Assembly: GCA_963969345.1 (NCBI GenBank)
Contig: OZ017766.1
Coordinates: 5,394,001 to 5,458,000, forward strand
Direction: 5' to 3'
DNA: 64,000 bases
DNA from: Turbatrix aceti
Taxonomy: Eukaryota > Nematoda > Chromadorea > Rhabditida > Panagrolaimidae
How positions within the stretch are numbered: the stretch's first letter is position 1; every line of letters starts with the position of its first letter. A program made the position numbers and the translations under genes. The notes under the pieces were generated by a model. The model saw nothing but the letters and a program-made list of their open reading frames with translations, did not search any database and was not told the origin of the DNA. Below are positions 43,985 to 56,400 of this stretch, piece by piece.

Positions 43985-44569
43985 CTATTTTATTGGTGGA
44001 ACGTGGTGGCCAGAGGGGTTATGAAAAACACGTAGAAAGGTGTAAGGTGAACAGTAATTATTAGTTAGTGCAGATTAATAAATTCAGGTGGACGCATTTC
44101 TCTTTGGTTTTTAAAAGCACCCAAAAATTATTTTTTAAATCAAACCTAAAAAATTGAGTTTTCAATAAACATGTGAATTATGTAAATTTGGACACAAAGC
44201 GCGTTTTATCGGGAATCATAGGAATCTATCTTTTCATTTGTCCATCGGCGCAGAGTCCAACAAGACAGACGACGCCGCCGTCGAAGAAAACCGAAAATTG
44301 AGAACGCAAACGACAGTCGATCTGCTTTCGCCGGTTTTCTGAGTCGCGCTTCGCTTCGCAGGTTGCGAACTGTGGTAGGAAATTTTTTTTTCTCGCCAGA
44401 GCGAAACAACACGTCGACTTCGTTTTCGTTTTTTCTCTTTTATTCTATTTTTGCAATTGCATTTCTGTTGTTTGATTTTTTGTCTCTTCGTGGCTCTTTT
44501 TTTTTATTGATTTGCCCATTATCACATTTTTACGGGGAATTTATGTTTCAGGATTTGGACTCTTCAACG
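43985..44569. promoter_or_regulatory. Divergent TXNDC11-RER1 intergenic promoter region
   Basis: 585 bp between the two start codons, read outward on opposite strands, with no room for a separate gene. A GC-rich patch at about 44210-44360 and the T-rich tract before the RER1 acceptor are the notable parts. A shared bidirectional promoter is inferred. Confidence 0.45.
44549..44551 (+). promoter_or_regulatory. 3' splice acceptor 18 bp before the RER1 start
   Basis: tatgtttcag precedes the start codon closely, as for ACADVL; SL trans-splicing or a 5'UTR intron. Confidence 0.5.
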
Positions 44570-45716
44570 ATGGAAGACGACATTCGCGATCAGCCGAGCG
44601 CTGCTTCGGTTTTTTGCAATTCACTTGGCGTTGTAAGTTTATCCAGGTTTTTTTAAAAATGTCTCAAAGATGATGAGCGAGCTTTCAGAAATACCAGTAT
44701 TACCTGGACAGACTCACTCCGTATACTGCCATTCGATGGAGCATCGCCGTCGGCCTGGTTCTCTTTTTCCTCTTCCGCGTCATCACTCTTGAGGTGGGTG
44801 CGCTGGATTTTGCGTCTTCTCACATCAGTGATAGCGTAAAATTTGTTGTGCTTTTTGTTGCAACGTGGAATTGAATTTTGACCTAAGATGGGTTGTTTTT
44901 TTTGTTTTTGGGGTTTTGATAAGGAAAAAATAAGTTTTTACGACTAAAAGTGCTTTTTTGCTTTTATTATGATCAAAAAAGTTCAATTTTGACCGATAAT
45001 TGACGTTTTGAGGCTAAAAATGCTCAAAATTGATTACGATGAATCTTTTGTTACTGATATACGGTATTTTTTGCTGAAAATGTATGTTACTCTTTCACGA
45101 TGTTTACGATCGGACTTTTTGTTACTCATTTACGGTATTTTTTATGTTCTTGTGTAATTTTGTTTTCAATCGTAAATTATGCAGTTTTTTTGTTTTTTAG
45201 GGTTACTACATCGTCTGCTATGCCCTCTTCATCTACTTCCTCAACCTCTTTCTTGCCTTCCTCACCCCAAAGATGGATCCCGGGCTGAATTTTGACAGCG
45301 AAGACGAAGACCTCCCGAGTTTGCCCCAGAAATCGTCCGAGGAATTCCGGCCATTTATGCGTCGTCTTCCAGAGTTCAAATTCTGGTGAGTATTTTTTTC
45401 TCACAAATTTTAAAAATATTTTTGGATTTTTTAGGCACTCAGTGGTCAAATCGACGACTCTGGCTGTCTTTTGTACGTTCTTCGAATTCTTTGACGTCCC
45501 AGTTTTCTGGCCAATCTTGGTTATCTACTTCTTTGTGCTGTTTTTCCTCACCATGAAGCGACAAATCAGGGTTAGTTTCTTAAAAATTTTTTTTTATTTT
45601 TGTACATTTTTTTTCTTTTTTTGCAGCACATGATCCGTTACCGGTATATCCCGTTCACAACTGGAAAGCCCCGACCACGCGGCAAGGAAGACAATGGTCC
45701 CGTTGTTCACGGATGA
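44570..45716 (+). CDS. RER1: RER1, Golgi-to-ER retrieval receptor
   Basis: Five exons, 44570-44632, 44689-44793, 45201-45385, 45435-45570 and 45627-45716 (phases 0, 0, 2, 0), give 192 residues, the usual RER1 length. Family landmarks are continuous: YQYYLDRLTPYTAIRW, GYYIVCYALFIYFLNLF, LAFLTPKMDPGL, the acidic DSEDEDLPSLP, EEFRPFMRRLPEFKFW, FEFFDVPVFWPILVIYF and HMIRYRYIPF. RER1 is a four-helix membrane protein of early Golgi that recognises polar residues in membrane helices and returns ER residents and unassembled subunits to the ER through COPI. The reading frame is intact. The neighbouring divergent TXNDC11-like gene is also an ER quality-control factor. Confidence 0.96.
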
Positions 45717-48700
45717 TCGTTCACTCACCCACCAACCACTGATCTAACAGTTCGATAAATAATATGCGACAAACAAATTTTTTATCGACGCCAATCTTGT
45801 TTTTTTTTTCCTAAACTCAAAAATGCTCGACATAGTCTTTTTTTTATAATATTATCTTTAGTTTTACTGTGTGTTATTATTTATTTTTTGTATCGATCGA
45901 TCGCCGAATTATTTTTTTGTAATAATTTATAAAATTCTTCACGGACGCGATTTTTTTTATTAATTAATTGGGGGAAAATTGGGTCGGGAAAAATATTTCC
46001 GGAAGAGGAAAATTGCATAGAGTTAAAAAAACAACTATTTTTTTTCAAAACGAAAAATATTGCTTTTGCTGAAACGATTTTTTAGTAAAAAATATTTAAT
46101 GTGATTAAAAAAAAATTTGCTTATTTTGTCTATTTTTGAGTGGTTTTACGTATTTCACGACAAATTTTGTTAAATTTGGGGGACATGAATTTTTTTCTTC
46201 GACAAGGACAAATTTTTCCAGACAGTTTTCTTCAGTCGGAGACGCGGAAAATTTTCTATTTATTTATTAAAGTAGTGTATTTATAAAAAAAATCGCATAA
46301 AAAGTGTAAAAAACTGTCCATACTTTTGAAAAAAGCTTATTTTGCCCATTTTTGAACGATTTTACGTGTTTCACGCCGAAATTTGTTAGATCTCCAAAAT
46401 TTGAAAAAAAAATTGGTGCGCAATATTTTTTTGCTCTCAACTTTCAATTTTTAACCAATTTATTTGTTGAACAGTTTTGTGAAGCAATCACATACTCTGC
46501 CTGGACTTCGGCGGATATATCGAAGAATTTAAAAAAACCCCCGACTTTTCATTTTTATCTCCTTCATTTTTTTACAAACGTGCAACAGTATTTTTTCCTC
46601 CAATCCTCTTGAGACAGAGCACTACATGCAGTTTCAGCAGTGTATTATTTAGTTGAAAAAGAACACGCTGCCCATCTGGATACATACATATACGTATCAT
46701 GACGTCGGAAATCATTACGGCGTTCAGAAAGCGTCGTGTCTAGTCTAAATATATGCTTTTATGGTTTGTCAATTTCAATTTGGCAACGCGCTGGTTCGTC
46801 AGGGGACAAAAGTGTGCTTTGATGCGTGCACGGTGGCTTTTTGGGGTATATAATGTATTTTCATTGTTCTGCCAATCATTGGGATCAATTCGATCAAATT
46901 TGGTCCGCGCAGGAATTTTAATGGCTTTGTTTGATTTGCATCGCACGTGACATGGACAAAAAAGGGCCTTGTGCTTTCTGTACAATTTTGGAATTTTGAC
47001 GTAATCCGACAAAGCTTTTATGCACATTTTTTAAATTAAATAAATAAAATTATGCTTGTCATTCCAATTTATAAAGTGATCTTCAGTTTAATAAATAAAA
47101 TTATGTATCATCATTTTTATATTTAATTTTAATCTTGTTTCTTTCCACATTTCTCCGTACAAATTCGACCTTTATCATCATCATCGTGACTTTTGATATC
47201 TCCCTCATCTTCCATCTTCGTTCAACCGCTCATCTTGGATTATTCAACAATATTCGAATTTTTGGTCGCCCCTTTGAACGTCTAAAAAAATTCTTCTTTT
47301 CTGTCTGCAAAGAAAGTAAAAGTGAAACCGACACCCAGGATGCAGCAGTACCAGAAAAGTACACGTAGACCCGAACCTCGAGAGTGTCATTAATTTCCCG
47401 ACTGATAATGTTATTTTTTTACACCACGGCCTGCGTTCTGTTTTCTCTCAGCCTCTCTTTTTTCGCATCCCTAGCAATCCAAATGTCAACGGAAATTACA
47501 AAAAGTTTTTTTTCCTTTCTAGGCACTTGGCGGTTGGTTGGTTGGTTGGTGGCAACGGCCACGGCCCCGAGCCGCCGTCCTCTCAAACGTGCGGTATCAT
47601 TAGTCCTGCTTCTTTTGCTAAATTTAAATTTTTATGATCGTCTGACACAGGCTGGCATTAAAAAAAATAGTAGAAGCATGCAAATTCTCTTCAAGTGATG
47701 TCTAAATTGTTGAAGAAACAAAAAAAATTTGGAATCATTGATCTTTGGTTTTTTTGAACGTTGAAAAACAGAAAAAAACATTTTTTTCAAATTGCAAACA
47801 TTTGCAGAAAATGTTTACCGTATTTTTTTGCAAAAAATGTCAAAAAACAATTTCTTGAATTAAAAATTTTGGACACTTCAAAAATAAAAATTTGGAACTT
47901 TGATACAAGAAAAAATGTTCCTGTGAAGTCAGAAACCCAAAAATATCAGTTTATAAAAAATGAGTGAGTATAAAAAATTTACGGTTGTTTTGCCCCTAAA
48001 AATATTTGATAGAAATACATATTCGTATGATGTGCTCTGCTTTGTGGGTACTTACATATTTTTTTTCTCGGTGCAAAAGATAATACATAAATCCCAGAAA
48101 GTAACAGTTTGAGACACCCATCCTCCTCCGCTCATCCCCGATGCTCCCTGCCTACGTGCTGATAACGGATAAAAAAGGGCTTCATCTCATGTTAGTCCGT
48201 CTGAGCCTTTTTTTACGAAATATTAAATATAACAGCATCGAGCGCTTTTTTCATCGCGAAAAACGTCTAATTTGATTTTTCATCTTCAGTGTTAAAAAAA
48301 AATTTGTCTATTGCAACTGTCACAAAAATACAAAACACTGGTAATAAACATGTGCAATATCGTATAAGCCCGTTTTTGTACGTCTAATAAGCGCTAAGAA
48401 GGCTAAGCTTCCAGGGTTTATACGAAATCTTCTGGAGTTTTTGAAAAACAGCAACAGAATTACCATGATTGTATAACACAAAAAAGGATGACATCCAAAA
48501 AAAGAGTTTGTACTCTTACGTGCACTTGAAAAAAAAAGTTTGACAATGTATTATTAAGTACACGTGATCGTTTTTTGGGGTATGAATAATTTATGTCACA
48601 CGCACGGAAACACTGATTTTGTTGCGTTAAATATGAGAATTTTCAAAAATTTGTCGACGAAAAGAAAGATTTTTGAACTCTGCGTTCAGTCCTCCTCGTC

Positions 48701-48820
48701 GTATTTTTTTCGAGCGTGCGAACAAAATTATAAATTTTGATATTTAACGATTTTTGAAGTCGCGCGATGGAAAAAAATGGATTTTTTCTTCTCGTAGAAA
48801 AAAATATAAGAAATGTAACT
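45717..48820. other. Spacer between RER1 and the GPCR gene
   Basis: AT-rich with no supported gene. It holds a GGTT microsatellite (about 47531-47548). Confidence 0.45.
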
Positions 48821-48956
48821 TCAAAAAAATTTATTTAACAAATTCTTTTCAAAGCAGAAAAAAATGGATATGATAAAAAAATACAACAACAATGCAAAAA
48901 AAACAGAAATCATTCGGACAAAAATGATTACAGTTTTTTTCTTTTCGAGATCATGA

Positions 48957-48982
48957 TGACGTTCGTTCGTTCGTTCGTTCGG
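48957..48982 (+). repeat. GTTC microsatellite
   Basis: Five to six tandem cgtt units downstream of the GPCR stop codon, likely in its 3'UTR. Confidence 0.8.
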
Positions 48983-49082
48983 TTGAATGAGTTTTTGATG
49001 GTTCTTTGCAAACTCGCTTGCTATCATTGTATCATTAACCACGAAACTGCGACTGTCGTCGTCGTAACCCTCATCAATACCA

Positions 49083-50467
49083 TCAACAAAAGTACTCGCG
49101 TTGCTCAAACCCGTTAACTTTGGTAACCTTGAGCGGCCGTAGGATAGAGGTCTCAGTAAGTGGATCCACACTCTTTGTCCTCGTAAGATAGGTTGGGGGT
49201 TCGGAGATTTTCCGGCGATTCTCGAATCCTACAGCGTGGCTTCTCTTATGCGTTGGAATATACGATGCCGTTCTCATGGGTTTCCTCCGGTCGGAGACCA
49301 TTGTGTTATCCCTGATCAGACACGAACAATTTCCCATTGTCGAATTCGCTCTGTTGGCTACAGAATACGCTCCGGGGCCAATGGACCCCGTGATACGGAA
49401 AAATCTTCTAAGAGCTTGTTTGAAACCCGGCATGCCGTAGGCGTAGATCAGGGGATTTACCGCGCAGCCAAAGTGCGAGAGCACGACGGTAGAAAGCGTG
49501 ATGCCGGGAGTCGAGTGGTACTCGGGAAAGTAGAGATCCATGGTATTGATGAGGTAGAGGGGGTACCAGCAGAGGGCATAGGTAACGACGAGTATCAACA
49601 AAATACGAATGAGCTTTCGTCGATTATGAATACGCCGCTGTCGTTCGGATGCCCTAAGCAGGCATTTAATTTGCTTCTCTTCATATCGTATTCTCGAATA
49701 AATAGATGCATAACAAAATACTATAATTAACGATGGAATTATAATTGTACCAAAGAATATGACGTAGACGAGGTAGTGGTAGTCGACAACCTGGAAATTG
49801 GATTTTTAGGTTATAACTATACGAAATACAAATTTTTGGATTTGTTTGGGTCAAAAAAGGGTATTTATAATTTTTTATTTCGTTCAAAATTCAAATTTCA
49901 CACGAAAAAATTAAATTCCTGATCTTTTTGAACCCGAAGCATTTTTTCGACATTTTTTCAACAAAAAAAACTCACAACAGTAAAATGGCACTCTTCATTA
50001 AAATTTTGTCTTGTCGCAGAAGAAAAGCCAAAAGCATCGATGAGAGGTAAACTTGCAATACACGTTCCAATGACCCATGCCATGACGATGAGTATCATTG
50101 CCCGGGCGTGTCGTGATCGTTGGTAGAGCAGAGGACACTTACAGCATATCGTAATATACTTATCGATTGCTATAGCCAACAGGTGAAATATGGATATCGT
50201 ACAGAGTATGCACATGAAAATGTGTACACCCAGACAAGCGAGAAATGATCGTGGAGCCTGCGTGAGTACGGAGAAGACTGTCATCGGTATGCCGATGAAT
50301 CCGGCTAGAAAATCGATAAGTGCAAGTGAAAAGATGAAAGCATTGGTTGGCGTTCGTATTTGGTGTGATCGAAAGTATACCCAGAGGACGAGGAGGTTGG
50401 ATAACGATATTTCGACGGCTAGCAATAATTCGGCCGTACAGTAGACAGCTATTATTGTGTCGACCAT
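49083..50467 (-). CDS. Adenosine-receptor-like class A GPCR
   Basis: Exons 50467-49976 and 49790-49083, phase 0, give 399 residues. Seven helices are visible: TM1 ELLLAVEISLSNLLVLWVYF, TM2 FIFSLALIDFLAGFIGIP, TM3 MCILCTISIFHLLAIAIDKY, TM4 MILIVMAWVIGTCIASLPL, TM5 FFGTIIIPSLIIVFCYASIY, TM6 RILLILVVTYALCWYPLYLI, TM7 VVLSHFGCAVNPLIYAY. TM3 end (SLLAIAID-like), TM6 (CWxPLxxIN) and TM7 (VLSHxxxxxNPxIYAY) follow the adenosine receptor pattern, including the TM6 Asn and TM7 Ser-His that contact adenosine in vertebrate receptors. The extracellular Cys pair is present (LACLG and EECHF); the ECL2 Glu next to Phe is replaced. DRY reads DKY. The C-tail has Ser/Thr and basic clusters. An acceptor (ttttcag) about 25 bp before the start suggests a spliced leader or 5'UTR intron; a short uORF begins right there. 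Confidence 0.85.
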
Positions 50468-50494
50468 TCTTTAGTGGGATCTATTTGAAGGCAT

Positions 50495-53400
50495 CTGAAA
50501 AACAAAAGGATGAAAAATAAGTAAGATAAACGTTATTCATAAATTCGCGGAACCTAAAAAAAGAAAACTCGATTCGCGCCAAAAAAAATATTCGTGCCAA
50601 GACCCCAAAATCTCCCGCGTGATACGCACATTGTAGTTCATCATACAAATGCGTCCGTGTGTCCGTCGGGTAAGATGACAGTCTTTTTTGCACTTTTGTA
50701 GCGTGCAGATGCACTCAAACATGATCTTTTGCAACTTTGACATTAAACTCAAAAACAACAACAAGTTCAAAGTGCCTACACTTTTTTTGTCTCAAAAACA
50801 GACAACCCATTTTTTTTACGACAACACCAAAAAAAACAATGGATTAGAAATTTTTTGGAAGGAACACAAAAATGTGCAATTTTTCTAAGAAAAAATGAAA
50901 AAGAAAGAATTGCAAAACAACACAAAACATGAAAACATGGTTTTTAGGAAATAAAAAATTGTGATGTCAAAAAGTTGGTGAAAAACGGAAGGAATCATAA
51001 AAGTCAGAAAACAATAACAAATAAGGGTACAATGATACTGGCACTGACAGGACCGAGACTGACTGGGGTCCTTAGACCAACACCAGGAGGGGTCGGTTGG
51101 TGGGAGGGAGAACAAATAAACACACCAACTACGAAAAGTGAATTCTAGGTAGTAGGTAGGCATTCATTTTCAATTCAGGTAGACAATTCATTGTCGAGTG
51201 ATTATAAATTATTAATTTTCACAATCAACAATGAACAATGAAAACAAAAAGAAAATAATAGTAATATCAATTACACGCGTGAAACAGTGGAAAAACAATA
51301 ATGTACAATAATTAAAAAAAAAGTTTAAAATCACTAAAAAATGAAAGTATTGATCCGACAACCTCTAAAAAAATGTTCAAATGTATATGTTTAAAAATAG
51401 GACACAAAATAGCCGACAGACAAATATTTAATACGATATACCCGGGTGACAGAAAAAAAAGGTGTAAAAAAAGGCAACTCGGACGTAATTCAATATACAT
51501 ACTAGTAAGTCAAAAAAATATGGGGATGTCGTAACCGTACCAGTCTGGAGGGGTTTATACATAACATACATAGACGGATGTATGTATATGACAGAGCTGC
51601 AAGGAAAGGAAGGGAAGGGAAGATAGTTAGACTTCTCTTCCTTCTTCCATGCGACAACTACGGCACACAGGGAAGAAACGAGGGGGACGAAGCGGTCTTT
51701 CCCCTTTCCCCCCTCTTTTTTTTAGCCCCGCCTTTCTTCTTTTTTTTCCTTCTGGTGCTCGAAAAGTCGCGTATCTTTTTTTTAGACGTACACATACATA
51801 TGTATTTCGTTGACAAAAAAAAGAAGCTTTTTTTAATTTCATGTATCATTTTTTATTTTGTTTAAACGGAAATGATGGTCATCTCTTTTTTCCTTCCTGC
51901 CTGCCACCAACAGAACAGAAAAAGTTATTTTGTGACAGACTGGTTAGGCAAAAGATGAGATGAATGAATGAATGCTGTTTTGAAAAAAAAAGGAAATAGG
52001 GAAAAGAAGAGGAGAGACTGTTGGTTTTGACTGACGCTAATTAACAAATATAATAGTTTTGGTTGTTGTTTGTTTCAAATGATGTTTTTATGGTGTTTGT
52101 TTAAAAAAATATTTTTGAAAAAAATTGGATTTGGAAAAATTTCGAAACTATTTTTTTCTTTAAATGAAAAAAATTGAAACAAAAACAGATTAGGAAAAAA
52201 ATTCGAAACATTTTCGAAATTCCAAAAAAAGATTTCTAAATTGTTCGAAAAAACTTGCAAATAATCCCTAACAAAACGAACCAAACCAGTGAACATAAAA
52301 AACTGGGTGGGTGGATGTGCATGAAAAGGAACAAAGACAACGAAGAACACGTGCCCGTCGACATTATTACCACCCCAAATATTAGTCTAACAGCTTCCCA
52401 AGGAAGGATGAAGCTATAACATCGTTAGCAGGCCACTTTCGGTTCAACTAGACAAAAGGAAGACAACGGACAAATCAGTTGATAAAAAAAGTGCAAATTC
52501 AAAAAAAAAAATTATGTTGTGCGTTAGTCTTTGTTCTTCTAGAAGAGCCGTATCGAGTCAGATGCACTCGATAGTGCCTCCTGAGTCTGTACAACAAAAA
52601 GTCAGGACTGCTGATGTCCTTTCTCACCGAGTACATTACCTACCACTTGTCGTGACGGCATCGAGCCGGAGCCGACGGCGACGACGGCGGAAAAGTAAAT
52701 ACAAAGCTTTTTTTTAAAAGCTACAAAATTGAATATTGAAAATTAACAAAGTGAGATTTGTACTTTAGCAACAAAATACCTTACAGTAAGCAACTGTGAA
52801 TCATTTTATACAGCATACAGACTGTAAAAACAAAATTAAGTTAAATTCAGGTAAAGCACGTAGTAAATATCAAATATCCGTTAAAGTACAGAAATAGTAT
52901 TCTTACTTCCGTTTGTTAACAATGTTTTAATAAAAACAAAATAACATCATTACTGGACATAAACAGGGTAAAAGTCAAATAATAAAAACGATATATTTTG
53001 ATTTTTATAAAAATTTGGTAAGCATAAATATTTTACAAAAATATGCACCACTTGTCGTACGAAAAAATGGGCCGCGCGTGACCAAAATTCAGCCTGCTAA
53101 CAGTTTTGGGCACAGATACGTATGTACATAATGCTTACGTCTAAAAGTGCCTTTTTCAGATAATTAGCGTGCTGCCACGCAGAAGCCATACAAAAGCTGT
53201 TATTTATATCTGGTGTGATAAAAAGTGTGACAGCAAACTCCAGAATACTGGTTGTGAGAACAACTTGTTACCGTATAAATATTTAAAAAATAAATATTTA
53301 TTTCAATATTTCTCATGACCATGAGCAGTTAAAAAACATAAATTATAAAAAAGATACATATATATGTACAATAAAAAAATTAAACAGAAATAAAATTTTT

Positions 53401-56400
53401 TGATTTTTTTATAACGCAAAAAAATAAGTCGCGTTAGATTAGAAAAAAGTATTTCGGAATTTTTTGATTCAAAAAAATGTATTAAATTATAAAAAAAAGA
53501 ATATTCAAGTAAATACAAGCCAGCTCATTTGTCCGGTGACCAGACAGACTGATGTTTATATCCGTGCCTCCGAGAAAGCAACAGTATGGGAACATTTTGG
53601 GAGTAAAGGCAAACAATAAACTGAAGACGGGTAAATAAATAAATATTTTCAACCTCCCAAAAAAATACACTCTTAGGCGCCAGAAATTTTCTTTACCGTA
53701 AAAGACAACGAACGTGCGTGCTCTGACCAAAGATCCACTTTCATTCTTCTTAGTTCGTTGCCACCGTGTCTTGCACCCATACTCATACTCCAAAAAACGC
53801 ATCGAATCCTAATTTCATCAAGACACATGCACGCAGCGGCGGCGCCGTCGTCTTCGACCTAAAATATACTTTTTTTTTATTCGTTACTTCCATTTCCCCT
53901 CCCTTACGCTTTTTCGGCTAAAACCACTTTTTTCTTCTCTCTGCAAAAAAATTGCTTGCGTCAACAAAACACGATGGCAACGTGGTTGACACACGACTCG
54001 GCACCCCCCGCGGACCCACTAACTGGCAATCACTTGATTCTTGCTCTCGACCTAAATTTATTTTAAATTTCAAAGACCAAAAAAACAACGTAAGTGGTAC
54101 GCTATTTATTTTTGGGGTTGCATAGGGCACGTTGACCGAAAAAAACGAAATGTCAGATGCAGAAGCTCACTTAGAAACAAAAAAAATTATTTGAGGACAG
54201 GATTTTGTACCGAGACGTGGATTATTATTAACTAAGATGCAAGATGCCTCTCCTGAAAAACACACGGTGCCCGGCACAGACTACTAAATACTACTATTGC
54301 CCAGATAAGATGATGAATGCACTTAGGCACGGCTCAAAAGCAAGGATAATCCCTGCATTGCACCAGCCAGATATGCATGCTTTCAATTTTTGCTCTTCAA
54401 AAGCCAATGCAAAAGCTAACCAATGTAAGAATCCTATGATTTGTGATAAAAAAAAAAGTAATAATACGCTGCTAGTTTTTTTTGCTTGACTGAGTGAGCG
54501 AAGATAAGGTTCCAATTTGAAAAGACAGTGATTATTTATTTTTTTCTATTTATTATTTAGGAATTGATGTTTGTGTTGGTTTTTGAAATTTATAGTACAA
54601 ATATACAGTAGACTAATAGTAAATAATTATAGGTCTCCATTTATTTTATAAAATTAGAAGCAGCACAAATTAGTCTGGGATAAAATAAAAAGTTGTTGGA
54701 TTATGAAAAATTTTAAAAATGCAGTTTTTTTGCAAAAAAATGCAAATCCTTAAAAAAAAACAAAAGTGCACAAAATTAGTTTGGATCAAAACAATTATTT
54801 TTTAAGCATAAAAATATGAGTTATATTTTCTTAACAATTTATGTAAATTTTGAAATTGGTTGTTTTTGACGAAAATAAATTTTATCAAAAACAAAAAAAA
54901 TATTTTTGCAAAAACTATTTTACCAAAAAAATTTCCAATGTCAATCTCAATGCCATTGACATTGAAAAAGGTAAGTAGATTAAAATTATTTTTTTGCGGA
55001 TTAAAATTTTTTATCAGCGATTAACCATATTTTTTTCATTTACTCATTTTTGAGTGCAAAAAAAAAGTAAATTCACAAGTGTACGTGCCAATTGAGAATT
55101 CTCATTTCATTTTTTATGGCTTCTTTGTTTCATTCAATCAGTGGCAAAAATAGAGGGAGCATTACACATCTCAAAATACGACAGGAACGAAAAGCAAAGA
55201 GTCATACGGTACGCAAAGAAATTTTTGGCCTCTGGCACTTCTTACTTTTGTTTTTCTCTCTCGTGAAAGCGAAAAGGGCACAAACACGCACAATTTTTGC
55301 GGTCAAATTGTTTGATTTTCAATTTTTATTATTTTGTGTTAAATAAAACGTGTTAAGGACCAGAGATTACGTGTCATCGCTCCTTTCATTTTCTTCTGCA
55401 TCCGCGAATCTTATAAATAAACAAAACCCACGTGGTTTCTGGATAACGCTTCAGGCAAGGACCCTTTTCCGATGCAAAGATGCCGGATGAGCAACATACA
55501 CAAATCTGGATGATGAGCTGCTTCATGGAATGATTTTATGTACGGTTGGGCGATAAAAACAGTTTCAGAGGAACGCAAAAGGATCAGCAAATAATAACAT
55601 GCTTTTTTGACTGTTGAAAAGTGATCAGCTGCGTGTTTGATCACGGTTTTCAGGGATATGTAGACAACACAAGTCTCACACATGTTTGAGAACAAATATG
55701 GGAGAGTTCATACAACATAGGATTTCCCGAACTGAATTTTTTACATTTTTTGTACATTTGTTGATTCGGTCGTCTGATTCGAAAATAAATAACAAAGATG
55801 AAAAACAAATTAAAAAAAATTAAAACAGGTTAAAAAATGGTGTTTTTTAACTTTTTTAATAGTAAAAAATGATTAAGCTGTAAAAACTAATAAAAATGAA
55901 AAGATGCCGTCACGAATTATTAAAAAAAATTAATCTGCAATTCATTAACCTTCAACAAACCCTGCAAACAGCTTCTTCCTTGTGTCCCGTACCCTCTAAA
56001 TATTATATTTTCACACTCAAAAACAGGATAAAGAAGAGTAAAGTATTGTCAAAGCAAAGAACAGATTTATGAAAAAAAACCAAGTTCAACCTCATCGTTC
56101 CTTTAGTCTGGAAAAAAACTGTCGAGTGAAGATAACGGTTTTTGTGTATTGTAACGAGGTGGTCGTTGTGGATGCGTTGTCAAGTGTGATGACGGATGTC
56201 GTTGGTGATGGTGTTGGTGTTGGACTCCTCGTATTACATCAGCATAGACAATGAAACAAGCACAAGCACAGGAGTTAAGAGTGCTGTGATTTTAGCACGA
56301 GCAAAGTCAGGTAAAAAATTTTTCTTTTTTTCACTAAAATCATCAGTGTTCAATTCTATGCGTGAATTAAAAAATACAATGGCTGCAAAAATGCTTACTT

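Noticed and set aside
51130..51160. let-7-like phrase ctaggtagtaggtaggc
   Set aside because: The seed does not match let-7 exactly and no fold-back arm is visible nearby.
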